A DNA stretch of 64,000 nucleotides from Buxus sempervirens (lineage: Eukaryota > Streptophyta > Magnoliopsida > Buxales > Buxaceae). Positions 61,401 through 64,000 of this stretch are shown piece after piece. The notes below the pieces were generated by a model that was not told the origin of the DNA, searched no databases, and worked only from the letters and a program-made list of their open reading frames with translations. Made by a program: the position numbers and the translations under genes. Location of the stretch: positions 36,444,392-36,508,391 of the forward strand of contig OX387190.1 in the NCBI GenBank assembly GCA_947561395.2. The letters are read 5' to 3'. How positions within the stretch are numbered: the first letter of the stretch is position 1; each line of letters starts with the position of its first letter.

Positions 61401-63271
61401 TTTGGTAGAAAAAACATAAAATATAAGTAAAAAAAACATAAAATAATATTACTTTGCAATTTTGCATATGTGTAAGAACAATTTTAAAATTAAATATATT
61501 ATCCATAATATAAGTAAAATCTGTTTAAACTGAAAGAAATTATTAAAAATTCTTATTATTATCAAGCGCGCACACACATATATACATACATGTGTATATT
61601 TTAAGAGAAATTATTACACATATATAGTTATTTTTATTGCTAAAAAATTGTATAATTATTGACTTAAATAATTGCTATCAATATCTATATAATAAATTAT
61701 TTTGATAATAGTTTTAAAATTTTTAAATAACTTTTATATGGTGTTATTATTTATATATAGTTTTTTAATTTTTCAGCATAACAACGCAATTAATGTAACA
61801 ACACAAGTGGTGTACCACAGGACACTCGCTGAGACGGCACCAAAAACTGGCATGGTGAACCTTTACAATAAATCAATATGCATGCACAGATTAGACCTTC
61901 CCCACACATTTCACTAATAGTAAAGAATACTCTCTTAAGGGTTAGCATGAAAACAGGATATCAAGTTCATAGACGTATACTTTACCAAAAAAAAAGTTCA
62001 TAGACGTATATGATCACTCAAGCTTTACCAACTGAAATTGGCTGGAGTATTCACAAAGGCAAAATTAATTGTGATATTAAAGATATCAGTTGTCAAAAAA
62101 ATATGGTTTTAACCAAGTTAAATGTTCCAAACCCAGTTTTAGCGGACAGTTGGGCAAGAAACCACAAACTCTTTCTATAATCAGTACCGAAAGTAGTAAG
62201 TACCCAAGAAAATATGCATTTGGATAGAACAAAATAGAAAGGTGTTACCTATCATAACAGTTCGGCTGTTTCCACCAAGAGAATCCTGACAAAAATCCAT
62301 AATATAAAGTTAGACTTAACATAAAATCAGAATAAAATGAAAAATATAGTTTTAAAAAATCATTTTTTTAATCAATTTAAACAATTCCTAAGTATATCAT
62401 GTGATCTTAACCTTTATCTACAAGCTAATTAGCACTCACCAAATTCAGTTTGCAAAGCAAAAAAAAAAAAAAAAACAAATCCAACTGCTTGAATAGTCTA
62501 TTTCAAGAGCAAGAACATGGCCTTGACATGGATAAGGTGGCAACAATATAAGATAAAATAATATGAGGTATTGATAAAATCACACTTTATTGAGTAGATA
62601 ATCGATCTATCAAATTATATTAAACAGCATGTTACTAGATATGGAAGACACATACTCTAATAAAGTAAATTAAAGAAATCAAACTTGTATAATGAGTTTT
62701 GGATTCCATTCATAAATCATTGTACTAAATCACATCATATGAGTGGACCAATGCATGACTAAAAGCAGTTTTAACTATAACTGAACCATAGGAACGCCTT
62801 CGGGCTGAAGTATGCAAGATCATAAACTTAAATGAAACAAATAAACCTTTTATGGTAAACCAAACCTGCAAAAGCCGAGTAAGTTTACTATCCCGATAGG
62901 GAACATGAACAACTTCTTTCCGCTTTTTCTCATCCCCAAGTGCACTAATGACATTACCAAGTGCAAGAAGTCCCTTGTTGATATGAACTCCTGTTTGACA
63001 AAACAAGAATATTCATGAAATTATTCCTATGCACAACCAGAAAATTTAACAAAGTGATCAACTGTATGACCACAACCAACCTTCTTTGAAACGAAGACCA
63101 TCAGACCCTGTTCTTTTAGCTCGTTCTGATCCAGCAAGATCTACCAAATGCAATTTTGCACACAAGTATTCTTCACTCATATCCTCATTTGGACTGGTAT
63201 TGCCAGGAGGAAAAACTTGACTGGGTTTACGCATCTGCTCTAATGTGATGGTGAAGATGGCATGCGAACGA
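46568..63271 (-). CDS. FRA1: KIN-4A/FRA1-type kinesin, 3' 21 exons (5' end outside window)
   Basis: Exons in + coordinates, 5' to 3': 63271-63081, 62990-62866, 62285-62249, 59466-59375, 59230-59120, 58988-58878, 58277-58184, 57940-57825, 55421-55323, 55237-55124, 54906-54790, 54659-54579, 52562-52491, 50909-50816, 50733-50708, 50613-50516, 50422-50324, 50146-49925, 47672-47513, 47033-46863, 46780-46568. All phases join, giving 813 residues and a normal stop. The fragment starts at the motor's switch I (SRSHAIFT), then switch II ([18 protein letters not shown]), [24 protein letters not shown] and [22 protein letters not shown]. Long coiled coils follow. The tail [20 protein letters not shown] is the conserved basic end of FRA1. 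Family members walk on cortical microtubules and help deliver wall polysaccharide vesicles. Length and wording fit KIN-4A (about 1035 residues); about 220 N-terminal residues are missing at the right edge. Confidence 0.95.
47160..47340. repeat. Imperfect tandem repeat in a KIN-4A intron
   Basis: TTCTTTCTTCCATAATTTCA ... AGAAGCCATCAATATGTTCA-like blocks occur at about 47162-47250 and again at about 47258-47333. Identity is moderate; a local duplication in the last large-intron region. Confidence 0.7.
49210..49382 (-). mobile_element. Au-type SINE
   Basis: On the minus strand the element begins near GGCGAGCCTTGGTGCAATTG, contains a box-B-like GGGCTTGAGTC, CTTGCGGGGGTAAGGCTGTG, ACCATCCCCAGACCC and GCGGGAGCCTTGTGCATTGG, and ends in a short T run. 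This is the consensus order of the plant Au SINE, a tRNA-derived family. Perfect 11-bp direct repeats TATAAATTAAC (49199-49209 and 49383-49393) flank it. It sits in the same orientation as the kinesin gene, inside an intron. Confidence 0.88.
51721..51870 (-). mobile_element. tRNA-derived SINE, copy 1
   Basis: The minus strand has a box-B-like GGGTTCGAGTTTGAG and the body ...GCGACCACTTTGCATAAAAA...GGTTATGGTCC, flanked by 10-bp direct repeats TCTATAAAGG (51711-51720 and 51871-51880). It shares its body with the copies at 55.6 and 58.6 kb. Confidence 0.68.
54098..54521. mobile_element. hAT-type MITE in a KIN-4A intron
   Basis: The left end TAGGGCTGGAAATTTGTCGG pairs with the right end (opposite strand TAGAGGTGGAAATTTTAGGCC). 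Subterminal GGGCTAGGCC and its complement are repeated. The flanks CCCATACA and CCTATAAG are only partly alike, so the target duplication has decayed or the boundary is slightly off. Confidence 0.58.
55610..55760 (+). mobile_element. tRNA-derived SINE, copy 2
   Basis: GAGAGCGGATGTGTGAG and a box-B-like CAGGTTTGAGTCTGAG are followed by CCACTTCGTATAAAAATAC and the ending GGGTTATGGTCC. It is the reverse orientation of the copies at 51.7 and 58.6 kb. No clear direct repeat is visible. Confidence 0.6.
56250..56800 (+). mobile_element. LINE 3' fragment (RNase H), in a KIN-4A intron
   Basis: The plus strand reads [18 protein letters not shown] (start of the LINE RNase H domain), then [13 protein letters not shown], and later [14 protein letters not shown], corresponding to the domain's end. 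Stops and shifts show it is dead. It is antisense to the kinesin and within the intron between exons 57940-57825 and 55421-55323. Confidence 0.68.
58384..58550. repeat. Alternating TG/GC tract (Z-DNA-prone)
   Basis: About 165 bases are mostly alternating purine-pyrimidine: a (TG)n run, a GCGCGCGCG core at 58442-58450, and mixed GTGCGTGCG units. The part after 58490 reads ACGCGCACACGCAAGCGTGCGTGTGC, so it can also fold on itself. It lies in an intron of the kinesin gene. Confidence 0.9.
58573..58749 (-). mobile_element. tRNA-derived SINE, copy 3
   Basis: The body AGGACCACAACCCAGTGCAA ... GAAGCAAGGTCCTGCCAGAG is related to the copies at 51.7 and 55.6 kb. Direct repeats AACTTAGTCTTCTA (58559-58572) and AACTTAATCTTCTA (58750-58763), 13 of 14 alike, flank it. 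Confidence 0.65.
60535..61320. other. GC- and GA-rich island within a KIN-4A intron
   Basis: The compositional break is sharp: AT-rich intron on both sides, GC-rich and purine-rich inside. It starts with GGTCCGCCATAAATTTCGCC and two stem-loops (ATTTCGACGG/CCATCGAAAT at 60628-60660; GATTCCGCACGGCA/TGCCGTGCGGAATC at 60666-60702, 14-base perfect arms, 9-base loop). From 60730 to 61140 there are two to three degenerate copies of a GA-rich unit plus CTTCTTCTCGGGCTTC. It looks like a single inserted block of unknown type. Open frames of up to 148 codons on both strands are repeat by-products with no domain. Confidence 0.6.
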
Positions 63272-64000
63272 CTATTAACAAGCATAGAAATAGGAAATGT
63301 AAGTCACTAAGACATGGTATCCACTGCAGTTTTAGTAGCAAAGAATCATCCATAGCCATGGGTACACATATATACATATCGTAATTTTTGAAATATTCAA
63401 CACAATAGATACCACGTCTTAAATTCAAGTTGTAATAAAGTATATGAATAACAGCTATCATAGAAAAGCTTCAGTTCTCAAAGTAAATGTTGATTTTACT
63501 TTTTGTCCGAGGTAATTTCCCCTTTCTCTTAGAGACTTCATATCAGTCATTGGAGCCCCTAAATTTTTATTATAGTTGTAGGTTTACAACCGCTCTATAG
63601 CATGCACAAGGTGCTCCAGAAAATTTGGGGATATAGAAAAGAGATTCATCGATAGTGTAGAAGACTGCTAACCAACAACCATGTCAGCACAAACAAAATG
63701 ACAAGAAAGTTCCTCACTTCCATTTAACATATCAGTGCTGTGAATGAACAATGTAAGCACCATTCCACCATCACATTATCGATGCAGACACTGTGATGGG
63801 AAGGTTACTAAGGTACTAGGTTTGGCAGCCAAGGGAATTGAGGATCATTTACGACCAAGTGTGGTGTGATAGCAGAGTTGGAAAGAGTCTCAAATCTAGT
63901 CTGAGCAACTGCATCAAGCCTGACATCACACCCCAAAAAGCCAATGTGATCTTGACAATGGTATCATACTGTTATCTGAGGACCACTTCTTACTCACTTG
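63272..64000 (-). other. KIN-4A intron, upstream of the switch I exon
   Basis: No kinesin coding block is visible. The last 12 bases on the minus strand, CAAGTGAGTAAG, contain a donor-like GTGAGT and could mark the end of the previous exon just outside the window, but the phase cannot be checked. Confidence 0.5.

Noticed and set aside
1-64000. tRNA, rRNA and CRISPR arrays
   Set aside because: Only tRNA-like SINE heads were found; none folds into a complete tRNA, and a plant nuclear window is not expected to hold CRISPR.

Overview
This is nuclear DNA of a flowering plant. It is AT-rich with long intergenic gaps, GT-AG introns, plant-specific gene families and dense plant transposon debris (hAT-type and Tourist-type MITEs, LINE tails, an Au-type SINE). 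The species cannot be named from sequence alone. No LTR element, rRNA, tRNA or CRISPR array was recognised.

Layout. 0-5.5 kb: a degenerate LINE tail (minus), then poorly resolved DNA with a 207-bp tandem duplication and a chain of weak minus-strand splice-site-like blocks that may be a small multi-exon gene. 5.5-13 kb: a transposon nest, with a LINE reverse-transcriptase fragment, two nested hAT-type elements with clean 8-bp target duplications, a Tourist-like MITE, a truncated hAT MITE and a long-TIR MITE. 14.5-20 kb: two tandem secreted LRR genes of the At4g06744-like type. The first is intact and intronless. The second is broken by a hairpin, a stop codon, a 1-base frameshift and a 365-bp hAT MITE. 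21.7-27.5 kb: a complete 12-exon 2-oxoglutarate/Fe(II) dioxygenase (minus). 30.1-31.0 kb: an intronless DUF579 cell-wall polysaccharide O-methyltransferase (minus). 33.0-34.1 kb: a GC-rich foldback element. 36.6-39.0 kb: a two-exon LRR receptor kinase with a degenerate catalytic core. 40.5-43.5 kb: a two-exon small zinc-finger protein. 46.6 kb to the right edge: the 3' 21 exons of a KIN-4A/FRA1 kinesin (minus), whose introns hold SINEs, a LINE tail, MITEs and a GC-rich hairpin-bearing block.

The genes do not form a functional cluster; the only paralogues are the two LRR genes. Duplicated flanking DNA at 10.7-11.5 kb suggests the LRR array, or its flank, once had another copy. Two genes touch the cell wall by family knowledge: the DUF579 methyltransferase (wall glycans) and FRA1-type kinesin (cortical vesicle transport). 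That is ordinary plant chromosomal neighbourhood, not evidence of a system. No clear undescribed system was found. The most unusual items are the KIN-4A intron island at 60.5-61.3 kb, the foldback element at 33-34 kb, the nested hAT pair, and the recently interrupted LRR paralogue.
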